This document shows, piece after piece, positions 17,990-27,256 of a stretch of 64,000 nucleotides of DNA. This DNA comes from Roseicyclus marinus. Its GTDB lineage: Bacteria > Pseudomonadota > Alphaproteobacteria > Rhodobacterales > Rhodobacteraceae. Position numbers and translations under genes: made by a program. The stretch lies in assembly GCF_030163795.1 (NCBI RefSeq), contig NZ_JASJOF010000006.1, positions 234,665 to 298,664 on the forward strand. The letters run 5' to 3'. The notes beneath the pieces were generated by a model that was given only the letters and a program-made list of their open reading frames with translations, was not told the DNA's origin and made no database searches. Position 1 is the first letter of the stretch. Each line of letters opens with the position of its first letter.

Positions 17990-19165
17990 TCAGATCACCG
18001 AAAGAACCGACCGCGCCGCGCGCAGACCCGGAGCCTCGCCGCCCTTGCCCAGCCGCATCATTGTAAGGGCCATGGCGTCCAGCTGACCGAGGCGTGCGCC
18101 CTCATCATCCAGCAGCCGGTTCAACGCCGCGCCGATGGGGGCCGGACGACATTTATCGCCGATGAATTCCGGGATCGTCCGGCTGTCGGCCACCATGTTC
18201 ACCAGCGTCACGGTATCGACCTGCAACATCGACAGGACCAGCTTGCGGCTGAGCCAACTCATGTCATAGGCGATGACCATCGGCGTCTCGCTGGCCGCAA
18301 GTTCGAGGCTGACCGTACCGGAGGCCGCAAGCGCAACATCCGCCACGGCAAAGGCGGCGCGTTTCTCGGCGGCAAAGGCGGCAGAGGACACGCCGCGCGG
18401 GTCCAGCACATGCGGACGGCCCGGCCAGCCCGCGATCCGATCGCCGATCATGCCGGCCACCGCAGGGGCCGCGGGCAAGATGGCATGGGCCTGCGGATGG
18501 CGGGCCAGAACCGGGCGCAGCGCCTCGCCGAAAACGGGCGAAAGCCGCTCGATCTCGGACCGCCGTGACCCGGGCAGGACAAGGATCGCCGTCTCGCCCT
18601 CTGCCACGCCGTATTTGGCCCGGAACGCCGCGATCTCGGCCACGCTCGCCTGCGGTTCGGTGACGACCGGGTGGCCCACGAAATCGCACGACATCCCTTC
18701 GGCCTGCATGTAGGGCGGCTCGAAAGGCAGGAGGGCCAGAACATGGTCGATGCTGCGCGCCATCTTGCGCGCGCGTTTGGGCCGCCACGCCCAGACCGTG
18801 GGGGCGACGTAATGCACGGTCGGCATATGGGTCGCCCGCGCCTTGACCTGCGCGGCAACGCGGAGCGAGAATTCCGGGATGTCGATGGTGATCAGCGCAT
18901 CGGGTTTCCAGCCGATCACGGCATCGGCGGTATCGGTCACGCGGCGCGCAAGGCGGCGGTAATTGGCGATGATCTCGGTCAGGCCGATGACCGACAATTC
19001 CTCCATCGGGAAAAGCGGCACCAGACCCTCGGCCTGCATGAGCGGCCCGCCGATGCCATGGAATTCGATGTTTTCCTCGACCAGGGATTTGAGCCCCGCC
19101 ATCAGCGCCGCGCCCAACCGGTCGCCTGACGGCTCACCCGCCACCAGAAACAACCGGAGCGTCAT
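17990..19165 (-). CDS. lpxB: Lipid-A-disaccharide synthase
   Basis: LpxB joins UDP-2,3-diacylglucosamine and lipid X to form the lipid A disaccharide at the inner membrane. The 391-residue protein begins MTLRLFLVAGEPSGDRLGA, has HYVAPTVWAWRPKRA, FVGHPV and LPGSRRSEI, and the glycosyltransferase-B C-terminal site LAASGTVSLELAASETPMV. Its ATG overlaps the lpxI stop as ATGA. It is the last gene of the envelope cluster that starts at pyrH. Confidence 0.95.
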   Translation of the reverse strand: MTLRLFLVAGEPSGDRLGAALMAGLKSLVEENIEFHGIGGPLMQAEGLVPLFPMEELSVIGLTEIIANYRRLARRVTDTADAVIGWKPDALITIDIPEFSLRVAAQVKARATHMPTVHYVAPTVWAWRPKRARKMARSIDHVLALLPFEPPYMQAEGMSCDFVGHPVVTEPQASVAEIAAFRAKYGVAEGETAILVLPGSRRSEIERLSPVFGEALRPVLARHPQAHAILPAAPAVAGMIGDRIAGWPGRPHVLDPRGVSSAAFAAEKRAAFAVADVALAASGTVSLELAASETPMVIAYDMSWLSRKLVLSMLQVDTVTLVNMVADSRTIPEFIGDKCRPAPIGAALNRLLDDEGARLGQLDAMALTMMRLGKGGEAPGLRAARSVLSVI

Positions 19166-19938
19166 GGCACGGCCCATAGCGCGACACCCCGCGCCGCGCA
19201 GGCGGCCAGCACCGCCTCTGGGTCAAGCAGGAGGACGCGAGCGGCCTCGATCTCGATGCCGGACAGACCCGCGCTTGCGGCCAGTGTCACGGTATCGGGG
19301 CCGATCACCGGCATGTCGACGCGCAGATCCTGCCCGGGCTTGGCGCGTTTCACCAAAACGCCACCCGACCCCGGCGCAGTCTTTGCCACGAAGCGCAGCA
19401 TGGCATCCGTGCCCTGCAAGGTTTCGATCCCCAGCATCTGGCCGCCCGCCGCCACTGCTGCCTGCCCAACGTCTAGGGGGCCGAGCGCCGCCAGAACGGC
19501 GCGGGCGCGGGCGGCATCCCCCTCGGGCCGTGGCGTGCCCGCGATGGCCCCTTCGGGCGCAGCCAGATCGGGGCGCAGCTCATGTGCGCCGCGGATGGTG
19601 AATCCCTGTTCCTCGAAGATCGCCACAATATCTCGCAAAAGGGCGTCGTCGCCCTGCCCCATGGCCGCCGTCAGCCGCGGCAGGAGCGCACGGGTCTCCG
19701 CGTCGAGGGCCGCAGGGTCGAACCCCACGCGCCGCATCGCACCCGCAAAACAAACCTCGGTCACGCCGGACCGGTGGAGATCTGCAAAAAGAGTGCCCAA
19801 CCGTTCAAGCCGCGCAACGACATCGGCGCCGCCGGTGCCCCCCGGCATCCCCTCAAGCCGCACGATCAAGGCTGGGCCTGCCGCCGCGACAAGGCCGGGT
19901 AACGCCCCGTCGCCCGCAATGATGGCCCGCGCGCCCAT
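19162..19938 (-). CDS. lpxI: UDP-2,3-diacylglucosamine diphosphatase LpxI
   Basis: A 258-residue protein of the LpxI (DUF1009) family, the alphaproteobacterial replacement for LpxH that cleaves UDP-2,3-diacylglucosamine to lipid X. Matching segments are IAGDGALPGLVA, CFAGAMRRVGFDP, GTDAMLRFV and KPGQDLRVDMPVIGPDTV. It lies between lpxA (5-base gap) and lpxB (4-base overlap), exactly where the pathway step is expected. No LpxH is present in the cluster. Confidence 0.93.
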   Translation of the reverse strand: MGARAIIAGDGALPGLVAAAGPALIVRLEGMPGGTGGADVVARLERLGTLFADLHRSGVTEVCFAGAMRRVGFDPAALDAETRALLPRLTAAMGQGDDALLRDIVAIFEEQGFTIRGAHELRPDLAAPEGAIAGTPRPEGDAARARAVLAALGPLDVGQAAVAAGGQMLGIETLQGTDAMLRFVAKTAPGSGGVLVKRAKPGQDLRVDMPVIGPDTVTLAASAGLSGIEIEAARVLLLDPEAVLAACAARGVALWAVP

Positions 19939-19943
19939 ATCCC

Positions 19944-20747
19944 TCAGCCCGGCGTGAGGAAAGACCGGTCGCTGTCGCCCAGAACGAAGGACACGATCTC
20001 GCGGACATAGGGGCTTTGGCCGGCCTCATCATCCTGCAACCGGCGCGCGCGATCCTGAAACGCCCCTTCGCCTTGCGCCAGCGCCTGAAAGGCCGCGCGG
20101 AGCGCCATGATATCCTCGCGCGCGACGCCGCGACGCTTGAGCCCCACGAGGTTCAGCCCGTCCAGTCCCCCGCGCGGCCCCTGCACAAGCCCATATGGGA
20201 TCACGTCATGCGTGACCATGGTGACCGCCCCGATGATCGCGCCGCGCCCGATCCGGACGAATTGATGCACGCCCGACAGCCCGCCGATGATGACGTCATC
20301 GGAAATGACGCAATGGCCCGCGACTGCGGAATTGTTCGCCATGATCACGCGGTCACCGACCTGCGCGTCATGGGCGACATGGGCACCCGCCATGAACAAC
20401 CCGTCATCGCCGACCTTGGTGATGCCGCCACCGCCCTCGGTGCCGGTGTTCATCGTCACGCCTTCGCGAATGCGGTTGCGCTTGCCCACGATCAGCCGGG
20501 TCCGCTCACCACCATATTTCAGATCCTGCGGCACGTCCCCGATATTGGCGAAGGGGAAGACGGTGCTGTCATCGCCAAGATCGGTCCAGCCGGTGACGAC
20601 GACATGGGATTTCAGGGTGACCCGTGCCCCGAGCGTGACCTCGGACCCGACGACGCAAAACGGGCCAATATGGCAATCCGGGCCGACGTTGGCCCCCTGC
20701 TCGATCACCGCAGAGGGGTGGATCTGGGCGCTTGGATCGATCCCCAT
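19944..20747 (-). CDS. lpxA: Acyl-ACP:UDP-N-acetylglucosamine O-acyltransferase
   Basis: LpxA starts lipid A synthesis by transferring a 3-hydroxyacyl chain to UDP-GlcNAc. The 267-residue protein is a left-handed beta-helix (IHPSAVIEQGANVGPDCHIG at the N-terminus) with the catalytic histidine in GAHVAHDAQVGD and the family segment GGLSGVHQFVRIG. The ATG at 20745-20747 shares one base with the fabZ stop; a GTG one codon upstream (20750) is an alternative start. It is translated with fabZ and lpxI. Confidence 0.95.
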   Translation of the reverse strand: MGIDPSAQIHPSAVIEQGANVGPDCHIGPFCVVGSEVTLGARVTLKSHVVVTGWTDLGDDSTVFPFANIGDVPQDLKYGGERTRLIVGKRNRIREGVTMNTGTEGGGGITKVGDDGLFMAGAHVAHDAQVGDRVIMANNSAVAGHCVISDDVIIGGLSGVHQFVRIGRGAIIGAVTMVTHDVIPYGLVQGPRGGLDGLNLVGLKRRGVAREDIMALRAAFQALAQGEGAFQDRARRLQDDEAGQSPYVREIVSFVLGDSDRSFLTPG

Positions 20748-21226
20748 CACGCGGCCCCGCCCATCGCCTCGAGGTCCATCATGGCGGTGAATTCGGCCTC
20801 GCAGGCCAGTTCGCCCTCGACCGTGGCACGACCACCGAATTTCCAGACCTTACCGCCCGGCTTGCCGCGCAGCGTCGTGACTTCCATTTCCAGAACGTCG
20901 CCCGGCACGACCTTGCGGCGGAACTTCACCCCGTCGATGCCCATGAAATAGACCAGCAGGTTCTTGTCGGCGAGATCGGCGGAAACGCCCACCATCACGG
21001 CGGCAGTCTGGGCCATCGCCTCGACGATGGTGACGCCGGGCATGATCGGCGCCCCGGGGAAATGCCCCTGGAAATGCGGTTCGTTGAAGGTGACGTTCTT
21101 GACGCCGACCGCCGATTGGAAGGGCACGATATCGCGCACCCGATCCACCAAAAGGAAGGGGTAGCGGTGCGGAATGATCCGCTGGATCAGGTCGATATCT
21201 GCGGTGGTGGGCGTCTCGTCCGTCAT
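20747..21226 (-). CDS. fabZ: 3-hydroxyacyl-ACP dehydratase FabZ
   Basis: FabZ dehydrates 3-hydroxyacyl-ACP in fatty acid elongation and competes with LpxA for the same substrate. The 159-residue hotdog protein has the motif [17 protein letters not shown] with the catalytic histidine and EAMAQTAAV with the catalytic glutamate. [13 protein letters not shown] near the N-terminus is also typical. It is directly upstream of lpxA, a widespread arrangement, and 88 bases downstream of the skp-like gene. An lpxD gene, often found just before fabZ, is missing here. Confidence 0.96.
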   Translation of the reverse strand: MTDETPTTADIDLIQRIIPHRYPFLLVDRVRDIVPFQSAVGVKNVTFNEPHFQGHFPGAPIMPGVTIVEAMAQTAAVMVGVSADLADKNLLVYFMGIDGVKFRRKVVPGDVLEMEVTTLRGKPGGKVWKFGGRATVEGELACEAEFTAMMDLEAMGGAA

Positions 21227-21314
21227 GCGGAGGGCTCCTGCATCGTCATTTCAGGGCTCGCCGCCCGTGTCGCAGCGGTGGTAGCAACTCGGCCCGGTCG
21301 CGGCAAGCCGCCGG

Positions 21315-21938
21315 TCAGGGCGCGGTGGTCGGCGGATCCGTCGGTGTGGCCCCTTGCACCGTGCCATCCAGATCGATCAGGGGTGCATCGCCCCCCTCGC
21401 CCAGCCGCGCATCGATCAGGGCGATGGCCTCTTCGGTGATGTCGATCCCGTCCGCCGACAGGAGAAGGGCGCGATTGTCCATCAATACGCTGGCCCCGCG
21501 GTTGCGCAGGATTTCCACGAGGATCGGAAAGACCGTCTCGAAAAACGCCTGCTGCGCAGCCTCGGCCTGTTGCTGCAAGGCGCGGCCCTTGGCCTCCTGC
21601 GCAGCGCGGATGCCATTGACACGGGTGTCGAATTCCTCGGCGATGGGGCGAAAATCTTCGGGCGTCATCAGCGACCGACGCTCGGTCAGGGCCAGTTCTT
21701 CTTCGGTCAGCTGCGCTTCGATCTGGCGGTTTTCGGCGGCCAGCACCGCGCCCGCCGCCTCGACCTCGCGCTGGATGCGCTGACCGTAGAGCGATTGTGA
21801 CAAGAGCCGCTCCTGGTTCAACACCAGCACCGCCGAGGCAGGATCGCCCCCCTCACCTTGCGCGAAAAGAGGCGCTGCCCCACCTGTCAGGGCCAGCGAG
21901 AGGATCAAGGCGATTAGCGTCCGGGGCGTGCGGGCCAT
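21315..21938 (-). CDS. OmpH/Skp-family periplasmic chaperone
   Basis: A 207-residue exported protein. A signal peptide (MARTPRTLIALILSLALTGG, cleavage likely near LFA-QG) is followed by a long, charged, helical region with frequent Glu, Gln and Arg, as expected for the coiled-coil arms of Skp. It lies 9 bases downstream of bamA, the usual place. Skp holds unfolded outer-membrane proteins before BamA inserts them. The acidic, Pro/Thr-rich tail (about residues 185-207) is not part of the classical fold. Confidence 0.88.
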   Translation of the reverse strand: MARTPRTLIALILSLALTGGAAPLFAQGEGGDPASAVLVLNQERLLSQSLYGQRIQREVEAAGAVLAAENRQIEAQLTEEELALTERRSLMTPEDFRPIAEEFDTRVNGIRAAQEAKGRALQQQAEAAQQAFFETVFPILVEILRNRGASVLMDNRALLLSADGIDITEEAIALIDARLGEGGDAPLIDLDGTVQGATPTDPPTTAP

Positions 21939-21947
21939 GCCGCGCCC

Positions 21948-24317
21948 TCAGAACCGCGTCTCGACCGTCAGATCGAAGTTGCGCGTCAGATCGTAGCTCT
22001 CGAACTGGAGCGGATGCGAGAAATTGAACCGCAACGGCCCGATCGCCGTGTCCCAGAAGACCGAGACACCGATGGCCTGACGCCAAGCGATGCTGTCATC
22101 GACCGGGTTCGCGCCATTCGGCCCACCGTTCACGTTGTCCAAGCCCCAGACGGTGCCGACGTCGTAGAACAGACCGCCCGAGATGCCGTATTCATCCGGC
22201 AGCCCCAACGGGAAGGCCGCTTCGAACCGCGCCACGGCAAAATAATTGCCGCCCAAGGCGTCGCGGTTGGCCACATTCAGGTCGCGCGGACCAAGACCAT
22301 TCGCCTCGAAGCCACGCATTTGCCGGCTGGACAGCGTGAAGCGATCCGCAAGGCGGCTGTCCCCGTCCAGCATCTGCAAGGCACCCGCTTCGAAGCTGGC
22401 GCGCAGCGTCACTTCCTCGCGCATCACTTGCCGTTCGGCGATACCGAGGAAGGTGGTTTCGAGATATTCGGTATCGCCACCAAGACCCGCCAATTCGGCC
22501 CCAAACTGCAACCGCACACCCTGCGTCGGATCGAGGCCGGTGTTGCGGGTGTCGTAGGCGTATTGCGCGCCGACGTAAGAATTCAGCCGGTCGGTCGGTT
22601 CGGCCCGCAGGATGGCCGAGCTGTTGGTCGCGCTGAGGCCGGAAATCTCGTTCACTTCCAGCCCGTAATAGACATCCATCCGGCCGAATTCACTGACCGG
22701 GAAGCCCAGCCCGAAGCGCGCACCGATATCGAGCGTGTCGAACTCGCGGTTCTGCGAATCCGTCTCGGTGTAGAACAGCCCGATCGTGCCCGACAGATCG
22801 CGCGACAGCAGATAGGGTTCGGTGAAGGAGAAGTTGAACGACTGGCTTCCCTCGGTCGTGTTGAAGCCAAGCCGGACAGCCTGCCCCCGGCCAAGGAAAT
22901 TCTCCTCCGAGAAATTCACGGCAAGACCTGCGCCGGTATCAGTCGAGAAGCTGACCGAGAACCCGAGAGAGCCCGTGGGTTGCTCTTCGACATCCACGTC
23001 GACAATGACCTGATCGGGGGTCGATCCGGGGCGCCCCTCGACCGCGACATCGCTGAAGAACCCGGTCGCGCGGATGCGTTCGGCGGCCTGCCGGATCGCG
23101 CGCGGATCGAAGGGGTCGCCCTCGACCTGCGTGAACTGGCGGCGGATGACGCGGTCGATCGTGGTGGTGTTGCCCTCGATGTCGATCCGTTCGACGAAAA
23201 CGCGCTCGCCCCGGGAAATCACGAATTCCACGTCCAGCGTCAGATCAGCGTCATTGCGCGTGATGCGGGGTTCGATCCTAACGAAGCGCTGCCCCTGCTG
23301 GGTGGCCAGCGTCTCCATCCGGCTGATCGTGTTGTCGATCAGGCGCGGGCTGTAGGTTTCGCCGGTGCTGATGCGGATCACATCCTGATATTCGGCCGCA
23401 TCGATCCCGGGGATTTCGGAGACAGTCGTAATCTCGCCGATGTCGAAGCTCTGACCTTCCTGGATGTTGAAGGTCACGAAATACGCGCCGCGGTCACGCG
23501 ACAGTTCCGGCGTGACGCTGAGGATCTGGAAATCCACATAACCGCGATCTTGGTAGAAATCGGTCAGAAGCTGGCGGTCAAGCGCGATGCGTTCCGCGAT
23601 GAAGGTGTCGCGGCGGATAAGCTGCCGCAGCAGGCCCGCCTGCGTGCTTTCCAAAACGCGGCGCAGCCGACGATCCGAATAGGCGCGGTTCCCGACAAAA
23701 GACAGACGCTCGGTCTCGATCACACCGCCCTCGGCCACTTCGAACACGAGGTCGACACGATTATCCGACCGGCGGATGATCCGCGGCGTCACCGTGGCGG
23801 TCAGCCGCCCAGAGACGCGATAGGCCTCAGCGATGGCATTGGCATCCTGCTCAGCGACCGATGGTGAATAGGTGCGGCGCGGCACGGATTCGATCGCCGA
23901 CAAAAGCGCATCGTCATCCAGACGGCGGTTGCCCTCGACCGTGATGCGGTTGATCGTCGGATATTCCTGCACTTCGATGACCAACGTGCCACCGCGCGGC
24001 GTGATTTCGACCGCTTCGAACAACCCGGTATTCTGGAGACGCTGAAGCGCGTCGTTGACCTGCGCGCCAGTCACGGAAGCGCCCGGGGCGATTCCCGCAT
24101 AGGTCAGGATCGCGCTGTCGGAAATCCGTGCGTTGCCCTGCACGTCAAAGCTGGAAAAGCGGAACGTCTGCGCCTCGGCCATCGGGGCCAGCGGCAGCGA
24201 AAGCCCAAGAAAACCAGCGACAACAAGGGGGCCGATGCCAAAGCGCGCAGACCGCGACGATCCAGGTGCAGCAGGGCACGTCGAAAGGTTCAGACGGGCG
24301 CGCAAACGCAGGTTCAT
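21948..24317 (-). CDS. bamA: Outer-membrane protein assembly factor BamA
   Basis: BamA inserts beta-barrel proteins into the outer membrane. The 789-residue precursor has a long signal region ending PMAEAQT, five POTRA domains (first FRFSSFDVQGNARISDSAI, last up to about residue 420) and a C-terminal barrel ending in Phe (VETRF), the BamA recognition signature. VRFNFSHPLQ-like FNFSHPLQ near the end is typical. The ATG at 24315-24317 (MNLRLRARL) was preferred to an in-frame upstream start. It sits between rseP and skp in the envelope cluster. Confidence 0.96.
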   Translation of the reverse strand: MNLRLRARLNLSTCPAAPGSSRSARFGIGPLVVAGFLGLSLPLAPMAEAQTFRFSSFDVQGNARISDSAILTYAGIAPGASVTGAQVNDALQRLQNTGLFEAVEITPRGGTLVIEVQEYPTINRITVEGNRRLDDDALLSAIESVPRRTYSPSVAEQDANAIAEAYRVSGRLTATVTPRIIRRSDNRVDLVFEVAEGGVIETERLSFVGNRAYSDRRLRRVLESTQAGLLRQLIRRDTFIAERIALDRQLLTDFYQDRGYVDFQILSVTPELSRDRGAYFVTFNIQEGQSFDIGEITTVSEIPGIDAAEYQDVIRISTGETYSPRLIDNTISRMETLATQQGQRFVRIEPRITRNDADLTLDVEFVISRGERVFVERIDIEGNTTTIDRVIRRQFTQVEGDPFDPRAIRQAAERIRATGFFSDVAVEGRPGSTPDQVIVDVDVEEQPTGSLGFSVSFSTDTGAGLAVNFSEENFLGRGQAVRLGFNTTEGSQSFNFSFTEPYLLSRDLSGTIGLFYTETDSQNREFDTLDIGARFGLGFPVSEFGRMDVYYGLEVNEISGLSATNSSAILRAEPTDRLNSYVGAQYAYDTRNTGLDPTQGVRLQFGAELAGLGGDTEYLETTFLGIAERQVMREEVTLRASFEAGALQMLDGDSRLADRFTLSSRQMRGFEANGLGPRDLNVANRDALGGNYFAVARFEAAFPLGLPDEYGISGGLFYDVGTVWGLDNVNGGPNGANPVDDSIAWRQAIGVSVFWDTAIGPLRFNFSHPLQFESYDLTRNFDLTVETRF

Positions 24318-24476
24318 CGATTCCAACCCCAGGTTTCTTCGTGCAGCTTGACCCTGCCTAGCCGAGGGTCCGGGGGTTGTCAAAACGAACTGGCCGCCTG
24401 CGGATCATCGGGCACCGATTGCCGCATTTTCGCCATGATCGCAGGAGCGGCAGAAATGCCCGCCGCTGCAGTGGCC

Positions 24477-24614
24477 TCAGTGTACCGCCGCCTGGCTGAA
24501 CACCATGCCGCCCAGAAACAGCGCCGCGACGATCAAAAGCGGCACAAGCAACCGATCCGTGTTCGCCTGAAGAAACACGGACATGCCGCGGGTGTTGTTG
24601 ATCAGCGTTTTCAT
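24477..24614 (-). CDS. Single-span membrane microprotein (45 residues) between rseP and bamA
   Basis: An unrecognised short gene: MKTLINNTRGMSVFLQANTD, then the hydrophobic span RLLVPLLIVAALFLGGMVF and the tail SQAAVH. A strong ribosome-binding site (GGAGG, 5 bases before the ATG at 24612-24614) supports translation. One transmembrane helix with a short basic N-terminal side predicts a cytoplasmic N-terminus. It lies in the same direction as and between two envelope genes, rseP (119 bases upstream) and bamA (159 bases downstream), so it may share their transcript. The function is unknown. Confidence 0.65.
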   Translation of the reverse strand: MKTLINNTRGMSVFLQANTDRLLVPLLIVAALFLGGMVFSQAAVH

Positions 24615-24733
24615 GCCAGCCTCCGTCATCCGATGCGGCGCACTCCGGCCCCGCGGCGATGGGATAGCCCGCCAATATGGCAAGACTGCGACCCCGGCGC
24701 GGCAAGTCCACGTCCTGCGCGGCGCGGCCCGCC

Positions 24734-26062
24734 CTAGGGGCAGAAGATGTCGTTGGTCAGCGCAAAAAGCATCAGCGACAACAAAAGCGTCAGGCCGATG
24801 GTCATGAACACCCGCATCGCCTTGTCCGAGGGCGGCTTGCCCGACACGGCCTCATAGGCGTGGAACACAAGATGGCCGCCGTCGAGAACCGGGATCGGGA
24901 ACAGGTTCAAAAGCCCCACCGCCGTCGACAGGACCGCGACGAACCAAATGAAATTGTCGATCCCTTGGCTGGCCGCAGCACCCGAGGTTTCGGCAATGCC
25001 GATCGGCCCCTGCAGGTTGCACGAGGATATCGCCCCGGTGATCATGTGCCACAGGCCGGACAACGAGCTTTGCACCACAAAGACGGTCTGTTCCGCGCCA
25101 TAGGCCAAGGCCGCGAGGGGGCCCACGGATTCGCGGACCGGCTCGAAGCTCAATCCGCCGGTTACCCCGATGAGCCAGCGCGTCTCGAACCCGCCATCCT
25201 CGGTCGGCAGATCGGTGCGGCGCGGTGTCAACGTCACGTCGCGCGTCTCGCCCCGGCTCCAGACCGTCAGCGTCAGGGCGCTTCCCTCAGCGGCATCGAC
25301 CGCCTCGCGCAGTTGGCGAAAGGCGTAGACGGGTTCGCCATCCACGGCGCGGATCACGTCACCTTCGCGCAGACCCGCGGCAAGCGCCGCCGATTGCGGC
25401 GCGACGGATTGTACAAGCGGGATCAGGGGAAAGGCCGCCTCGATCTCGCGCAGAAGCCCGTCGCGTTCGACCGTATAGGCAACGGTCGGCTGGGGTGTCA
25501 GGTCTGCGGCAATCTCGAACAGGTCGGCGAAGGCGCTGACCGGCTGACCTTCCATCGACACGATCAGATCACCCGGTTCGAATTGCACGATATCGGCGGG
25601 CAACGCCACCTGCCCGCCCACGCGCGGCTCATCCACGGCGCGGCCGGTGAAGGCAAGAAACAGGGCGAAGACCAGAATGGACAGGATGAAGTTGAACACC
25701 GGTCCCGCCGCAACCGTCAGCGCCCGTGCCCACAGCGGTGCGCCATGCATCGACCGTCGTCTCTCGCTTGCATCAAGCGCGTCGATCGCCGCGCCGTCCT
25801 TGCCACTGGCCGCATCGGCATCGCCCAGAAATTTGACGTAACCGCCAAAAGGAAGCGCCGCCACCTGCCAGCGCGTGCCGCGCCGGTCTGTGCGGCTGAA
25901 CAGGACGGGGCCGAAGCCGAGCGAAAAGACCTCGGCGTGGATCCCGCTCCAGCGGCCGACGATGTAATGACCATACTCATGGATCGCCACGATGATCGAC
26001 AGCGCCGCGACAAAGGCGGCGAGGGTAAAGGCAAGGCTGCCGAATTGTGGAATGAACTCCAT
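24734..26062 (-). CDS. rseP: RseP-family site-2 (intramembrane) zinc protease
   Basis: A 442-residue multi-pass membrane metalloprotease that cuts anti-sigma factors and remnant signal peptides. The zinc site HEYGH is in IIVAIHEYGHYIVGRW at the first helix, and the second zinc ligand site is FPIPVLDGGH near residue 395. PDZ-like sequence lies between, with LREGDVIRAVDGEPV. It starts 3 bases downstream of dxr. The dxr-rseP-bamA order is common in Gram-negative bacteria. Confidence 0.95.
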   Translation of the reverse strand: MEFIPQFGSLAFTLAAFVAALSIIVAIHEYGHYIVGRWSGIHAEVFSLGFGPVLFSRTDRRGTRWQVAALPFGGYVKFLGDADAASGKDGAAIDALDASERRRSMHGAPLWARALTVAAGPVFNFILSILVFALFLAFTGRAVDEPRVGGQVALPADIVQFEPGDLIVSMEGQPVSAFADLFEIAADLTPQPTVAYTVERDGLLREIEAAFPLIPLVQSVAPQSAALAAGLREGDVIRAVDGEPVYAFRQLREAVDAAEGSALTLTVWSRGETRDVTLTPRRTDLPTEDGGFETRWLIGVTGGLSFEPVRESVGPLAALAYGAEQTVFVVQSSLSGLWHMITGAISSCNLQGPIGIAETSGAAASQGIDNFIWFVAVLSTAVGLLNLFPIPVLDGGHLVFHAYEAVSGKPPSDKAMRVFMTIGLTLLLSLMLFALTNDIFCP

Positions 26063-26065
26063 GGG

Positions 26066-27241
26066 TCAGGTCTTCTCCATCTGCGCGATCTGGGTCGTGG
26101 CCATCTGACGGGCCATCTGGTCGGTATCTAGGACATCCTCAAGGCTTGACAGGGGCGAAGACAGGCGAAGCTGAGGTGAAATCGTGTCGAGCGTCCGCTC
26201 CACCACCTCGGCCATCTGCATGAACCCGATGCGCCCGGCGATGAAACCGTCCAGCGCGATCTCCTTGGCGGCGTTGAACACTGCGCCCGACCGGCCGCCG
26301 GTTTCCATCACCGCACGTGCCAGCGCCAGCGCGGGATAACGCGCGGGATCGGGTGCGCGAAATTCCAGCGTCGCCACCTGCGCCAGATCGATCCGCGACA
26401 CCGGCAGATCGCGTCGGTCCGGCCAATGCAGCGCATAGCCGATGGCATGGCGCATGTCGGGCGCACCCAGATGCGCCATCAGCGCCCCGTCGACAAAGCC
26501 CACCAGTGCGTGAACGATGGATTGCGGATGGATCACCGCCTCGATCTTGTCGGGCGCGACACCGAAGAATTCCTTGGTCTCGATCAGTTCCATGCCCTTG
26601 TTGAACATGGAGGCGCTGTCGATGGTGATGCGCTGGCCCATGGCCCAGTTGGGATGCGCGCCGGCGTCGGCAACGGTCGCCTTAGTCAGTGCCTCGATCG
26701 GCCAGTCACGCAACCCACCGCCCGAGGCAGTGATGATGATGCGTTCGACGGCCGCCATGTCTTCGCCCACAAGCGCCTGAAAGACGGCCGAATGCTCACT
26801 ATCGACAGGCAGGATGGTCGCGCCGTGGTCGCGCGCTTCCTGCATCAGCAAAGGGCCTGCCGTGACCAGACTTTCCTTGTTGGCAAGCGCCAGCGTCGTG
26901 CCATGGCGCAATGCCCGGAACCCCGGCGCAAGGCCCGCCGCACCGACGATGGCCGACATGACCCAGTCGGCGGGGCGATCGGCCGCCTCGACAAGCGCAG
27001 CCTCGCCTGCCGCCGCCGCGATGCCGGTGCCGGCCAGCGCCGCGCGAAGATCGTCAAGCCGGGCGTCATCGGCGGTGACCGCGATCTCCGCCCCGAGCCG
27101 GATCGCATCACCCGCGAGCCGCGCGATATTGCCTGCCCCGGTCAGGGCCACGACCCGGTACTCGCCCGGCGCGCGCGCGATCAGGTCGACGGTGTTCTGC
27201 CCGATGGACCCCGTGGCCCCGAAGATGCTGACGCTGCGCAT
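26066..27241 (-). CDS. dxr: 1-deoxy-D-xylulose 5-phosphate reductoisomerase
   Basis: Dxr (IspC) makes 2-C-methyl-D-erythritol 4-phosphate with NADPH in the non-mevalonate isoprenoid pathway. The 391-residue protein begins MRSVSIFGATGSIGQNTVDL (NADPH loop), contains LALANKESLV, LPVDSEHSAVFQAL (metal and substrate ligands) and ASGGGLRDWP. It lies between cdsA and rseP in the envelope cluster and supplies precursors for UppS, encoded two genes upstream. Confidence 0.96.
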   Translation of the reverse strand: MRSVSIFGATGSIGQNTVDLIARAPGEYRVVALTGAGNIARLAGDAIRLGAEIAVTADDARLDDLRAALAGTGIAAAAGEAALVEAADRPADWVMSAIVGAAGLAPGFRALRHGTTLALANKESLVTAGPLLMQEARDHGATILPVDSEHSAVFQALVGEDMAAVERIIITASGGGLRDWPIEALTKATVADAGAHPNWAMGQRITIDSASMFNKGMELIETKEFFGVAPDKIEAVIHPQSIVHALVGFVDGALMAHLGAPDMRHAIGYALHWPDRRDLPVSRIDLAQVATLEFRAPDPARYPALALARAVMETGGRSGAVFNAAKEIALDGFIAGRIGFMQMAEVVERTLDTISPQLRLSSPLSSLEDVLDTDQMARQMATTQIAQMEKT

Positions 27242-27256
27242 ATGGCGATTGCTATC

